Assembly: GCA_008711295.1 (NCBI GenBank)
Contig: VUYV01000298.1
Location: forward strand, 347,687-411,686
Origin: Anarhynchus alexandrinus
Lineage: Eukaryota > Chordata > Aves > Charadriiformes > Charadriidae
Reading direction: 5' to 3'
Length of the DNA stretch: 64,000 nt
Shown here: piece after piece, positions 13,521-26,800 of the stretch
Numbering within the stretch: the stretch's first letter is position 1
How the letters are laid out: the number at the start of each line of letters is the position of its first letter
Made by a program: the position numbers and the translations under genes
Notes under the pieces: model-generated
Databases searched by the model: none
Told to the model about the DNA's origin: nothing
The model's input: only the letters and a program-made list of their open reading frames with translations

Positions 13521-13570
13521 AGATAGATGGGTGGGTGGGTGGGTAGATGGAAGGAAGGAAGGAAGGAGAG
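13521..13570. repeat. Compound (GGGT)n-(GGAA)n tetranucleotide repeat
   Basis: About four GGGT units are followed, after a short TAGA link, by about four to five GGAA units. This purine-rich tract is a likely length-variable locus. Confidence 0.85.
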
Positions 13571-14207
13571 AGGCTGCTCTACGCCCAGATCTGTGTCCGA
13601 GAGGGCTTTCCGTGACAGGGCTGGGTTCAGAAATGTAATTCAGAAATGCTCCAAGCTTCCCCGTTCTCGATGTAGTCACTGAAACTATGTACAACACTGA
13701 GCTCCGAGACCAAGTCCAGTGGATTGCAGAAGCCAGTTGACTTTTAAACCAATGAGAATAAATTACAAACATGCTACTTTTTGTGTGTTCTTTCTGTGAC
13801 ATATAAAATGTCATAGAAACCTTTAGTTTGTGAGAAAAACGAATTTTAAACCACCACGGCCTCTACTACCTGTCAAAGAAAACAGCTGCTCCTGAAATCG
13901 GAGTCTGAAAACGACGACCGTCCAGACAAGGCTGGGGGGGCCATCTGCAGGTCCACAAGAATTGGCCAGCAGAGCTGGAATTGCAAAACCTCTTTGCAGC
14001 CGTCTCACTAACACACAACCTTCGTGTCTGTCACGGTTAGGAGAACAATGCTGGGTGATCACTGCAGATGAAGAGGAGGGGAAAGAAAAATAAACCCACG
14101 TTCTCTTTGTGGAGAACTCATAAAGGAAAGATGTGGGAAGCCTTGTTCCTCCAGATGTACCACCACACCTATGAGAATTTCTAAGGGTGGGAAGAAAGGT
14201 CGAAAAG

Positions 14208-14233
14208 AGAGGAAGGGAGGGAGGGAGGAAGGT
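14208..14233. repeat. (GGGA)n purine tract
   Basis: Four to five GGGA units flanked by GGAA. Simple repeat. Confidence 0.8.
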
Positions 14234-15605
14234 CCGTCAGGAGACCTAAAACCTCCGTACAGCTGACAGTCAACAATCCCCAAAACATAGCAAAAGAAAA
14301 CAAAACCAGAAACACGACACTGACAAAGCACCGTGGGGCCTTGGTATTAAATTAATGGAAGAGAAGAGCAGGTAGCCCAAGGGAAAGCCCCCTCTTCAGG
14401 GTTTCTATATTTATACGAGGGGATGTGAATAATTGACACGGTTGTGGGTTTGTTTGTTTTTTAATCATTTTTACAAGTACCTGAACGTGTTTTAAGTCTT
14501 TCTCCTTCCCTTCCCTTTTATTTTTAATGGTGGGAAAATCCCCCTTTCTTCCCTAGGGGACATCTGCAAGGTTTTACACGTTTACAGAAAAGGGCAAAGC
14601 AGGGAAAGGATTCTAATTTCAGATCATCAGACATAAGCAAATCTATGAGAAGCCACAAGGGCAACTCCCTGGAGCCTGTGGGGCAGACGAACAGCAGCTT
14701 GCGTGCTGCATCCTGGGAAGCGGAGGGGTTTTGTAACCCGCTCCGGGGAGCTGCAGCCAGAGCTAAGCCAGGAGGGAGGTGCAGGGAAGAAGGAGCCCAC
14801 TTGGCCTCCACGGAGGACAAGAATGAGAAAGGCAGCTACAAGGACTGCGTGTGCATTTATGTGTTTCTTAAGAAAAAGAATGCCCAAAATGCAGCTGAAA
14901 TAAAAATAAGGTGCGGTTTGTTTATTTACCTTAAGGTTATGCATTATTGTTATTACACTTTGCTTGAAAAGGGCTTTCTGCTTGTGCCAAACGAGCAGAG
15001 AACTCTCAACACAACGAGGACGGGACATGCCAAATGCATTAGAAAAACCCCTTTATTTAAAAGTAACAAGAAAATGTTCAGAGCAGGAGACAGAGCCCTG
15101 AACGGATCCATCAGAGCGCTCACTGCGCAGCCCAGGATGGGCAGCTGAAGAAGGGAGGAGGGAGAAGCGGAGCAGGACACGGGGGACCGTGCACACACAG
15201 AAGAACCACCCAGTGCCACAGTCTCCGGCAATAAAAACTGAAACCCTTGGCTTGAGTGACCGGGGAGCCACAGCAGGCAGGATATGAAGGATTAAAATGC
15301 TGTGGAAAAAAATTAAGGCCGATAATTGGGGGAGGGGGAATTGGAGAGGAAGCGTTTAGTGTATATCCTCATTTAAGCACAGAGGTAAGTAATCTGATTT
15401 TCAAGCAATGCCAAAGACCTCACACAGATCATTAAGATGGTGCCTGAGATATGAAGACAAGTATCTAATTTTAGATACCCCAACTTAAATACCGGGGAGG
15501 GATCCCAGAGGTCTATGGAAAAACAGGCAGCAAATTAAACTCGGGCAAATGCCCGATCAGAGTGGCTTTCACATTTTGGCCACAATCTCTCTGACGGAGA
15601 ATGAC

Positions 15606-15622
15606 GTACCTCACTGAGGTAC
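15606..15622. repeat. Short perfect inverted repeat, 8-bp arms
   Basis: GTACCTCA and its reverse complement TGAGGTAC are separated by one base. An arm this short can arise by chance in a window this size. Confidence 0.7.
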
Positions 15623-18600
15623 AAAAGCAGTATAAGGTATGCTACATAATTACTAAAAAAAAATGTAAAAGTAACAAAAACTTGTGTGATGAGGCCACAA
15701 GGGAAGCATAATAATGAAAAGTATTGAAGCAGAGGATGTCCTTTTAACTTTATAGTATGCCTTGCGGAAGCTTTGGTACCGCTGTCCCTCTCTAAAAGTC
15801 TCTACTTTTAAATCAGTACCTCGCAAGATTCAGTCTTCACTGAAGTTGTCTGCCAGGGCTAGGACGGAGAGGCTGGCGGCTGTGGCACTGCAGAGTGGGG
15901 CTCAACTCCCGGCTGGCAGTCGGCCTCCTGTGCCACCTTGGGCAAGCCGGGGAGACTGCCCATAGCCCCTTTCCTCTCTGCCAAGCGTGAATGTAGAGCT
16001 CTCATCCACTGCAGAAAGACCCAAGATGGCCATATCCCCAATTTAAAAGGGCACTGGGTGACTCCAAGGAGGAAAGCCACGTTTATCTGGCAGAAGGCAC
16101 ACATTAAACATCCCACGCTTCCTGAAAAATAAGAGAGCTTATTCCCTGGCATGTGGGTGACGCCACGGCCGGGTTGCTCTGGCAGCACAGGGACAACTGG
16201 AGATGTAGCAGGACAGGGCAAGGCAGAGATGCTTGAGACAGGAGTTCACTCAGGTCAAAAAACAGGACTAGCAATAGGACTACCAGCCTCAGCCTGCACT
16301 GAGCCCTCCCACCGGGGCTGCTGGAGAGGATGGGAGAAACAAAAAGGAGGCCCCTGCCTCGTGAAGAGGCAGCCCTGCTTCACGAAACCCCACACTGGGA
16401 ATTATAACTACTGTTTATTCAGAGCCTGGGAGGAGAGGCGAGCAAGCATATGACCAAACGGCTGCTGTTTTCACCTACCGTGATGATACCAACCGCAAGA
16501 GAGCAGGTTTCTCAGCCTGGCATTACCATAGCATAAACCCTTGCCGTTTCTCCGGCACGCAGGAAAAAAAAAGAAAACATTCATGCAAAACTTGGCTGGT
16601 CTGTACCAGCTTGCCACTGTCAAGGTTAAATTAAGCACTCAGATTTTATCTTGCACGTCCTGACAGAACCTGATCACTCAAACGCCATCGCAGAGATGTA
16701 TCCGCACCGCAGTTAAGTTTATCTGGGTTTACCGGTTTTAGTCACAACTCGTCCATCACATCTCCTGACACAGCTCCTGCTGAAAGCTCTTCCCCCGCGG
16801 GAGGAACACACAACACCAAAGGCCGCACGTTGGATGTTGTTTCTTTAATTAAGAGGGGGCAAAACCCATGAGGGATGGTAACCACAGTGAGGAAGACACC
16901 CTTGGGGCTCAGGGAGCGAGCCCCCACCCCGGGAAGACACAGGCAGGGAGCACAGAGCCCTGCCACCGAGTGGGGAAAGGGACCGATCAGCAAATGTTTT
17001 TGAGAGGAAACACCAAAACTATCAAAAGTCAGGCTAAGGTAGCTTCATGATGGAAAGCTGAAACCTGTCAGCTCTGAGTGTGGCCTCAAAATAAAATGGA
17101 TGCTTTGCCTTCATTTTCAGTAAGGGCATGGGGGGGCAAAGCATGTGAATCACCACGTCTGAGGTATCTGAGGAACAAAATTCAGAGTTCAAAATGTGCC
17201 AGTCAGCAAGAGTTTTGAATCTGCACCCCCAAACTACGAGAGAAGCGGTGCAAGCAACCACAGGGATACAGACAAGAATTTTTATATTAAAATCTGTGGA
17301 TCAGGATCCTGCCTGGCATTGGAGAACACGTGATCCCAGCAAGGACATACCCATGTGTCTGGCCTCCACAGCACACAAGGCTGGAGAGCACATCTGAGAG
17401 ACGGAACAGGGAACGACATGGGGAGAAACGAGAACGTGAATAAAATGCAATATGGATTGTGGGACGCTACTCTGATCTCTTTCTCCAACAAGATGACCCA
17501 TTTCCCAGGGGAAGAAAGGGCAGAAGATATCTGTCCAGGAAACTACTAGTTAAACTGAAGATGACGAAAACTAACATAGGAATTATGATATGCACAAGAA
17601 ACTTTGCAAAGAGGTTGTGCTGAAAGGAGAATTATCTGGCTCAAGGGACCAGGTTTTTTAATGCTTTCAATGATGACGCATGAAGAAAAAAATGCACCAG
17701 TGCCTTGTGCTGATGACACAAAGCTAGAAAAAGTCACAATACAGAAGAGACCTTTTGTATTGATCCCAGAGGAACACGTAAGCCCTCAATGTAATAAAAG
17801 TGACAAAAAAAGCAAATGTAATCAAAAGATGCACCAAGCCAAGACTTGCCCAGAAGAAACAGGAGTGAACGCTGCCACAGAAGACATTGACCTCATCTGG
17901 AATAACATGCACAATGCTCGTCATCCATGGCAAAGGTTAATACAGGCCAGACTACCTTCAAGAAAAGCAAAGCAGACACAATGAAGCATAGAGCTTCACT
18001 CTGAGAGGCAAAAACAACAGGACTGTCTCATGTGGCAAAACGAGAGGCTGCAAGAAGACATGATTTATGTTCACGGGCAGAAAAGGGAATCATAAATTCA
18101 AATAGTTGTATTCCTAGTAATTTCATCCTGACAAAACAAGCAAGGCAAGGTTAAAATAGACCATGCCTTCCTCCCTCTCCCCTTCGCAAATGGCCTTGAG
18201 ACAGGCAGCAGTCCCTCGAGCAGAGGGACCTGCCTAAAAGCAGCCAGCCCCCAGCGTGTGTGCGGGATCTCCCAGGACAAGAGAGATGCACAGCAGGCAG
18301 GTCCTCGCCATCCCAGTGTGACTGGTGCTGGCCACAGGAGCTGCAGGCCAGGGTGATCTCTCTCTCGGACGTGTTTCAATGGACAAGGATTGAAGACTAT
18401 GCAAGTTTTGCACAATAATTTCTCTTGGGCAGATCAAACTTTGCCTCTAGAATGGCAAATCTGTAGTTAAACGGGACACAAGTGTGTAGCAGAGAGGCAG
18501 CTTTGTCCACTAGCAACCCCAGTGGATCCAGCTGGCTTACTCAGGAGGTGATTACTGCCCTGGATTTCATGAACTGAGCAACCTTGGTGGAATCCTTGGA

Positions 18601-20689
18601 CTGCAGTTGCTTCAAGGGAGAGAGATCAGCCTTTCAAAAGACGTGAAACTCAAGCTCTTTTTGAGCAATATGAAAAACCCAATACATTGATGAAGCTGGA
18701 CTAATTCTCTGTAGTTTGGCAGGCACAGTAGTTGGTTCAAGTTCTCCTCTGGCTTTGCAAATTATGGTCAATAAAGGTAAAATGTTGCTGCTGGCACACA
18801 TAAGCTACCTGTAATTAGTGCAAAGACAGCACTGCCAGATGACCGGCTGTGGGTCTTGCACCTTTATGCTCCTGACATCCTACAGAGCAGACTGCCAAAA
18901 CCAGCTTCAGTTCTCTTCTTTTGAACATGATTCAAAAAATATCACCAGAGAAGGAGCAAGAAGAGGTGTTGCAAATCCTAGGTGGGAATTTTCCAGCACC
19001 AAGCTCTCACTCTCTCTTAGTCCCTCAATATTTAAATATTATATGAAAAGCATAAGCAACTAATTACGAGACAAACTGAGGACAACTGTTCCAGGAGCAT
19101 CCAATAATGTAGTAATTCAAGAAAGCCTCCTGCAAAGGTGCCTCCCAGAGGAGAAGTGGCAAATGGAGATTTTAGGCTCACCAGACAGAGGACTTTCATC
19201 TGGACCTCCCTGGTTTTTGAGGATTGACATCCTCTTAGGTATAGGATGGAAAGGAACATGCAGGTGTGTGCGTATGTGCAAGGATGAGGATGGGGAAGCC
19301 ACTCTTTCTCTGTTTTATTGATATATCTGGAAAATTAAGTTTTCAGTTGAAAACACTGAGTGCGTTTAAGTCAAATCTGTGGTTGCCGTGATCTCTCAGA
19401 GCCTCAGATCCTGCCGCGCATCTGCCTAATCCTGCCTGGGAGCTCCAAGGACACAGTATCGCTTGACTGTGGCCCTCCGCAGCTTACAACCGGCTCCAGA
19501 GTTTCTTAGCTGTCCCAGACTCACAAACCACATTTCAGTGAATAAACCATTCAACAAAAAAAAAAAAAAGAAAAATTGATTGCCTACCCCGAAGTGAAAC
19601 ATTACTGGAAAGTCACCCAGTAGAGCTATTTATTAAGAGAGAACACTACAGATGCCGCCTGACTGAAGCAAGACCAGAGCGTTGGTGGAAAACTGCTTAC
19701 TGTCAGCTCTGGTTCAATGCCTTTTTTATAAAAGAAGGTCACTAATAAAATGTTCTGCCTCAATATTTATAAGAAGAATATTTTTCTTACCTGTAGCAGT
19801 TACTGCGGGGTATAGTCACATAAATGAAACATTATACAGTGCTAAAATATTATAACACGCTTAAGTGGGATTTTTTTAAGGAATTCTAATGTATGCATTA
19901 GAAATGCAAACATCTCACAAAACAATAGCTGTACCTCTTCAAAAATGCCAGGTTGGTGAAATATCAGCCACACCATCAAACGAAGACACAGTAAATCTAC
20001 ACTGCGCTTGATATTTTCAGCAGTAGTAAGTGTCATTCCATCATTTCAATGCTTCATGTTGGTATGTGGCCCAAAATAGTCCTAAAAGAAAATAACCAGT
20101 TTCCTCTTTAAATTTAAAGAGTGGTAGATGACTTTAGTAGCTGAGAAAGCTACTGATATTTTCTGTGGCATCATTCCCAGCCCAAATGAAAATAAAAATT
20201 GCAGTAAATGTACACATGGTGTATTTGTGGGCACACTGACCATATTCACCTATGCCCGTGTTACAACTGAATTATTCAGCCCACCTGAGCTCACAACCGT
20301 TCCTGAATTCACGTGAATGGCATCTGTCTAACAAAGGGAGCGATGTCCAAACTGCAGGAAAGACCACACTTTCCCAGTAATTTCCCAGCGCTGGTTTTGC
20401 CTGTATTGCACACAGCCACCACTGTGTTACTGGATGAAGCGATTTTTACTCAAATGGGCGTTAAAAATAGTATCAGGGAGTCTGAATTTCAGTCCTCTTG
20501 AAAGCCACGGTTCCTCCCTCCTGTGCCAAAGCCACCAGGAGAGGTGACTGCCCCATGCCTTCCACCCCACCAGCAGCCACGGCCTCACCAAATCTCCACA
20601 CTGATCCTACAGACGTAGAGCAGAAAGAGTAACTTATTTTTTTTGCAGAAGTGGATATACCTCAAAGACAAAGAAGAGACTACTGCTAT

Positions 20690-20722
20690 TTTAAAGGGAA
20701 TTTTGAAGGGAATCCCTTTAAA
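20690..20722. repeat. Inverted repeat, 10-bp arms with 13-nt loop
   Basis: TTTAAAGGGA at 20690-20699 is complementary to TCCCTTTAAA at 20713-20722. The arms are short and AT-rich; it is recorded as structure only. Confidence 0.65.
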
Positions 20723-21469
20723 GAGGGACCAAAAGAGAGAATCGAAGGACACCTTTACAATTCAGCTAAACAAAGACTCCTTGGTTTTGCAGTGCTTGCA
20801 TCAGCCTTTGCACCTCTTTTTGAAAGACAATATTCTTTGTGCTGGTTCAGAGGTCTTCACTGTTGAAGTTTTCAGATCGCTAGTACAGAGTCTGCCCTAC
20901 AGATGCTCTGGTGACCTCTGGACATTTTGCCATCAGAGACAGTCTTCCCATCTTTAAAGATCACCTTGCCACTCAGCACCGATGGGCTGCACATCCCTCC
21001 AAGTCACCCAAGAGAGAAATCAAATCTTTCAAATGCAATTCCCTCCTCCTCTTGTTTACTTTGTTTTTTCCACCACTTTTCAGTGCCGGCATACCTAAAT
21101 GAAAAGAGGAGGAGGGGGGATAAAAGCCGATATTTTGCCCTTTATCATTTACAGTTTTCAACCAACTCAAATCCTACACAATCTTTGCCAAAAAGTTATC
21201 CCCTGTCCATTAAATGAGGAAAGACAGCTCTGTGCAGTGCCAGAATCTAAGCACGGTCTCAAGATTCAGGCCAGACCTATGTTACAAATATCTGCCAGCA
21301 CAGCTACGTCAGTCTACAAATTTGACGGAGCATGCCCTCTGATTATCCCTGCGGGGGCCACCACAATACACTCACAGGAGCAAAACTGTGACACGGCTTA
21401 TAGTAACACTTTTTCTTTTTTTTTTCCTTTTTCCTTTTTCCCCCCAAAGAAAATAAAGCTTAGAACAAG

Positions 21470-22160
21470 CTTAGAAAAGCGCCGTTTTGCCGGCGTAAGC
21501 ACCAGGGGTGTGAAGGCAGCTCTGCACCGCCGCGAGGAGGCTGCGTTGGTGCACCCCACCGGCGCGGTGCTGCTAAGGGGTACCTGGCCCTGCTGCACCC
21601 CGCTCCTGCCCCTTGCCCTCCGCGACACCCTGCCTTTCTTCGTTTCTCTGCCAGCCCCGCTGGAGGGGAAAGCCGCTCCGTTCTCCGTTGCTCAATACCT
21701 GGGCTGCTCCGAGCAGCCCCCACCCCGGGTTGTTGCAACACGCAGCAACGCACAACGCTCTCCTCCTTGCGACGCTGCGGCCGATGCTGCTTCCCGGCGG
21801 CGAGGCTGACGGCTTCTGGCTGCACCGAGGGCGGGCAGAAACCTCAGGTCTGTCAGGGGAAGAAAAAGCATCTCCCTCCCCAGTGCTGACGCCATCCTTT
21901 TCTTCAAAATAGGGAGCCGTCGAGCTTGCGCGTATGGGTCCCGCTCGGAACAAGCCACCACACGAGCGACCCGGCAACCCTCCCTCCCGCCTGCGGAAAG
22001 CAGCGCCTCTCTTAAAACACCTCACTTTGGGCCCGGCCCAAAAACGCCTTAGTGAAATCGGTGGAAAATTAATTCAATGGGCTTGGGATCAGGCCCCTGA
22101 AGAAGTAACGAGGTCTGAAGTCGCGCGCAAAACCAAAAAGCTTAGCCCGGCTTCTGCTGT
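21470..22160. promoter_or_regulatory. CpG island, candidate internal TIAM1 promoter region
   Basis: Counting by eye gives roughly 55 CpG dinucleotides in about 700 bp of sequence near 60% GC, close to the number expected without CpG depletion, whereas flanking DNA is strongly depleted. CpG retention usually marks a germline-unmethylated promoter or enhancer. It lies about 17 kb upstream of the TIAM1 coding exon in gene orientation. No TATA box or well-supported first exon can be named. The 236-codon plus-strand open frame crossing it (21099-21809) looks like a by-product of GC-rich sequence. Confidence 0.65.
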
Positions 22161-22484
22161 TTCTGAATTGCAACAGGAAATACTTCTTTGCCTCACGCGT
22201 GCACTTTCACGCCAAAAAGGAAAAGGCGAAAGGGAGCAAAGAACAGGAAAAAAAAAAGTCTTAAGAGAAATGAGATGTTATTTCTCTGGCCTTTCTAAAA
22301 ACCATTTCCTCAGTGGTCATTTTTATTACTCTTTTCTTCAGCCCACAGTCCCCTCAGCAGCCGGGCTGTGCCTGAGCCTCTAAAGCCATCTCCACTCACC
22401 CCCCTCTCAGTGGCTGTCCCACCCGGGAAGACTCCTTCTGCTCCCCTTCTTCCTGCTCTGGCCCAGGAGACCTGATGGCCCCAA

Positions 22485-22506
22485 TGAGGAGGAGGAGGAG
22501 GAGGAA
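22485..22506. repeat. (AGG)n microsatellite
   Basis: About seven AGG units. Simple repeat. Confidence 0.8.
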
Positions 22507-22682
22507 GCAAAGGCAGTGGCAGGCAGCACTGCCGCTCTCCCCAGCTGCCGGCATCGCCCCAGGTAGCAGTCCCAGGGCTGCACATCTCGCTTTCCCATTT
22601 GCAAAAAAAAAACCAACAAAAAAAAGATGTGCTTCAAAGGAAACTCAGGGTAAGCATTTTGAAAACACCCTTGTTAACATCT

Positions 22683-22711
22683 TATATATATATATTTTTA
22701 TTTTTTTTTTT
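22683..22711. repeat. (TA)n followed by poly-T
   Basis: Six TA units and then a T-rich run with one interrupting A. Simple repeat. Confidence 0.8.
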
Positions 22712-23374
22712 AATACCTGTAATTCTCACAGCAGCTACGTTCAGGCAGGGTCCCCAAAAAGCAACTAGATGCTCTTGTTCCTCTGCAAAAAGTGTTCATT
22801 GCTCTAAACTTTCAAGAGCCAAACGAAGACAGCACAGGCTGGAGAAAAATCATCTCTCCTTTCAGCCCATCTCACAGGCTGTAGCATCCACTATACCATC
22901 CTCCTGGTGACATCTGTAAGATTGCAATTAGCTACCAGTATTTCTGTAATCTTATATAGTGTAGCAAACAGTAAGTCCATTAACTGTGACATTTTTGTGG
23001 GATTTCTGTGGGTTCGTTTGTTCCGGAGGCTTATATTTATAAAAGATACAGAAACCTGACAGGCTTCCTTTGTTTACAGCATTTCAGACAGATTCACCAA
23101 CTTCCAGGGTTCACTTCAGGTTTAATTATTAGATTAATAATTACGTACACAGGCAGTAAATCTCTTTTAAAGATAATAAAAACATTTGAAGAGAAAATTA
23201 ATGTTAAAAACAAGAGTGACGCTCCTCCAAGCATCACCCAAAATCCCACTGCACCGATTAATATGCAGGACATCGTTTTGTCTGACCACTTATCAGCACA
23301 GCGGGTCGCAAGGGAGAAGTAATTTAAACCAGCCGTCTCTGCAACGGGTTTTAAATGAAACAAACTACTACAGC

Positions 23375-23820
23375 GGCGGCTGGAAACGTGGTTTGGGGCC
23401 AGTTTCTACCACCCCCATTCGCCGCGAGCTCTGCTTTACCCTGAAAAGTCTGATTGATTGCACCGGATGGAAGAACAGGGGGAAGAAGGTGGGTTTTGGC
23501 GGAGACCCCATTTCCTGGGATAGGGTGATGGGGCAGGGAAAGGGCCCCGTGCACCGCCGGCCCGGCAATCAATTTAGAGGTCAAGAGCAAGCGCCGCGGT
23601 GAGAGGAGGGCGCAGACCCCCGGGATGGGGACGGGCACCTACTCGTGGGTACCCGCGCCGCAGGCGGAGGAAAAGAGGCAAACTGCCCCCTCGCCCCCAA
23701 CCACCTCACCCCTCTCCATCTCAAACCCGAGGGCACGCAGCAGTCCCCGCGGGAGAGGGCTGCGAACAAAAGGAGCCAGACGCAAGGTTTGGCGTGTCTT
23801 ATCTACGCCCAGCTGTGGGA
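23375..23820. promoter_or_regulatory. Second CpG island, about 1.2 kb upstream of the first
   Basis: About 30 CpG dinucleotides by eye in 450 bp of GC-rich sequence, with dense clusters at 23555-23600 and 23645-23680 (for example GCGCCGCGGTGAG). With the 21470-22160 island it makes a bipartite CpG-rich domain in the presumed TIAM1 5' region. Orientation and transcript cannot be decided from sequence. Confidence 0.55.
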
Positions 23821-26800
23821 AAGGAGGGAGGGAGGCACTCGATTATCACTTCTCACACAGGTTTTAACATGCCTGAACGTATTCTCTGCCTCTTAAAAAA
23901 AAAAAATAAAAAACCCCAACAAAATAAACCATGAAAAGGAATGTATAATCGCTTTTGCAGGGTACCTTTCCGCTCCAGCTTGCAGAGTCTGCCCCGCCAT
24001 GTACTCTTCCCAGCGCAACGTGACTTGCGAAACATTTTACACAATGGGCACCTCGAACTTTTCAAAGGAGACAACTTTCTCCCAGCCTCACCAGCAAATT
24101 AGGCGGAGGCCTTTGCCGACGGCTCCCATACTGACGAGGAAAAAATGACCCAGTAAAATCTGAGCATAAAGGTGAAATTAAAAAATATAAGCATTTGTTT
24201 ACACAGGAGATGCAAGAAGCTCCAGCCAGACGTGCATCCAAGTGCATCCCAGGCTGCTGGGTTCGGGCTCTCGGTCAAAACACTCCTGCGGCGCCCGGAG
24301 GAAGCACGCACCCAACACACTGCCACCCTTATTATTAGCATCTACAAAAATGCTGAAAACTCCCTACCTGGATGGAGCTAACCAATACTGCAACATGGAG
24401 GTGTGTAAGATGGCAGGTAAAAATCTTTACAAGAATAGTTTATTTGTGGGCAGGCAGAAAGTGATGCCAACTCTCTGCCGAGTAATATGAGTGCATCTCT
24501 CAGAGCCACTCATTAAAAAAAGCTGGTGCTTAATTTGAGGCAGGAATCACTGAGAAAAACGCAGACCATGAGGAAAGGCAGCTAATGAGATCTGGAATAT
24601 CGGAATGGGAGGGGAAAGGAAAGGGATTGCAATTAATCTTCCAAAGGAGCAAAAAGGCTGGGAAAACTCTAGGAAGGTTTTGTGCAGGGATTCATACACG
24701 TCTGCAGGAGCTCAGCAAGGTTAATAACCTGCTCTTCTTACAACACCGCACGTAAATACGCAATTTTAGGGCACGGGCCAACTTTGTAAGTTTATGCTCA
24801 ATAGTTCCATTTTGATCTTCCTCCTTAAAACCTGACTTCCAACCACATTTTGAAAAAGGAAACGAGTCCTATACTTGTCCTAACAAGCGGGCAACACCTG
24901 CTGCAGCGCTTTTACTGTACTGCTTGGAGTTTGGGGTTTGTTTTTTAAAGCCCAACCTAACAGGCTTAGGGAAAAAAAAAAAGGCCCATAACTAGCTTTG
25001 GGGACAATAGAGAAAAAGACTTCATTCATTCACTCCTTTGTTTTCAGGAAACTTATCCTGACATTTCTCTGTCAATACATCATGAAAAATGCAGAAAATG
25101 CAAACATAGGCGGGATGGCACTTCAAAGCGAAAAGGTACGGCCCTGCTTTGGTTCCCAGTTTCTTCTGACCAAGCCTATATTCTGAGACATTTCTGTATC
25201 ATCAAGAGACCTTTTTACTGTAAGTTTTAACAAGCAGGGAAAACACAGCAGCATCCCTCTTGCCAAATGTAATTTGTTTATGCAAGTTTTCCAGAATCCA
25301 CGTTCTTTTTCCCCATGGAAATCTAACGTCCACTTGCAAGGAAGGTATTTAAATGCTATAATATGAGATCTGAGCAAAGCTCAGCACTGCTGTAACTTAA
25401 GTTGGCTCCCAGTACACTCAAGCAATTTTTTTATATGAACACTCACGTGACTGAAGTTCAGTATTGTCCGCAGTGCTACACCAAGGTCATTATTTCAGGT
25501 ATCACCCTGACAAGTAACTTTATTAAAAGAAACAAGATTAAAAAATTATGCAGAATTCCAGACAGAATTAGCCCATAATTCAAGTGAGCAGCTTGAAGCG
25601 CAGATCAATGTTAAGCAAGATTGCTAGAACACCTATCGGCAATGAAGCCATCCCCAGGCTAGTGTTTTTTCCAGGGAACTTTCAGATGAAGATTAATGGA
25701 GACATGAGGACAGCTCTCAGTTTAACCTGTCAGCCAGTGACTTCGGACTAAATTGAATTATGAATTGTTGATCCCATAAGAACGCTACTTAGACGTTTTC
25801 TTGCGGTGTACATTGCTCTAAGACACTATCCATCAAAATTAAATCGAAAAGAATTTTTTGTCAGCTGTGCAGAATTTTTCCCAATTAATTCATTAATGGA
25901 GTTTGAGAGAAATATTCAGAAGAGTGCCACATGGTGTGCACAGATAAATGCCCTACTGTATGTATTTTCTGAATTAGCCTGTATTTAAGGTAAGCACTAA
26001 AAAACAAAATGAACAACAGTGAATGCAGTTCTTGGTACTAAGGTTAAATAAAAAAAACAAAATGTAGTTAGTTTTGTTGATTTGTTTCCTGCGTGAAGTG
26101 TAACACGTTGCTGAATTTCTACTAAAAGGATATCGTTCCCAAAGACCATTCTTGCACTACCTGGTGGTATGCAAGAGACAATTTGAAACACTAAAGCCAG
26201 CCCAGCCCGTGGCACAGGAGTGATATCCCAAGTCCGTACACTCAAACACTTTCGCAGCTTCTCTAGTGGGTTTTGAGCTGTGGCCTCTGCAGTGGCCCGT
26301 GGGAATCTGCAGGGGGGGACCGGGAGAGCACGTCCACAGCCGCTACGCAGCACACTGCCCACTGACGACTGCTAAGGGATTCACGCCTCTGCTGGAATGG
26401 CTTTAAGGATGTACTAACCAAAAGATGTTGAAAGCCGCTGCACAAAAGTACAGGCTATGTGCACTGGAATGGGTTTGAATTTGCGTAGAGAGAGGAATAA
26501 ATCACATTCGGTATCATGACAGCTAACCATAAATTTTAATTTAGCTGACGTGATACCAAACATGACATCCTGGACTAGTTTGACCACAAAGTTGTGACTG
26601 ATGTCACACAAACTAACTTGATGCTTAAATACATTAATATGTTGCTATTTAGAGCAGCCTTAAGTAAAACCTCAAAATTCTACCAGTATTTTCAAATCCA
26701 TATAGATGAAGAAACATCGATGCAACAGCCATCCGGCTTTTCCAAGGAGATTATAGTGCCTTTCATGAAGAAGCCACGAAGCAATTCTACATGCCAAGTT

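Larger units (their letters stand above)
4511..21469 (-). other. Non-coding region upstream of TIAM1 coding exon 1, probably 5' intron
   Basis: Seventeen kilobases without a recognisable coding exon. All open frames are short (under about 170 codons), low-information and unlike known proteins. I see AT-rich intron-like sequence, simple repeats, one L3/L2-like relic and poly-A or poly-T runs (for example 19556-19569). In mammals the TIAM1 transcription unit extends far upstream through non-coding exons, so intron is the most likely reading, but no 5' UTR exon can be assigned from sequence alone. Confidence 0.65.
22161..23374. other. Inter-island spacer, non-coding
   Basis: AT-richer sequence between the two CpG islands, with an (AGG)n tract, a TA/T tract and A-rich runs. 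No coding exon is recognised. Confidence 0.6.

Noticed and set aside
17604..17984. 126-codon plus-strand open frame, Lys/Gln-rich
   Set aside because: No recognisable family; consistent with a chance frame in A-rich sequence.
20650..20880. Exon-like plus-strand stretch after a TTTTTTTTGCAG acceptor-like motif
   Set aside because: The roughly 70-codon frame resembles no known protein and lacks a convincing donor. A T-run followed by CAG occurs often in introns.
21099..21809. 236-codon plus-strand open frame starting MKRGGGGIKADILPF
   Set aside because: It ends in the CpG island, where stop codons are rare by composition. Overlapping long frames exist on the other strand, and no domain or known protein is recognisable.
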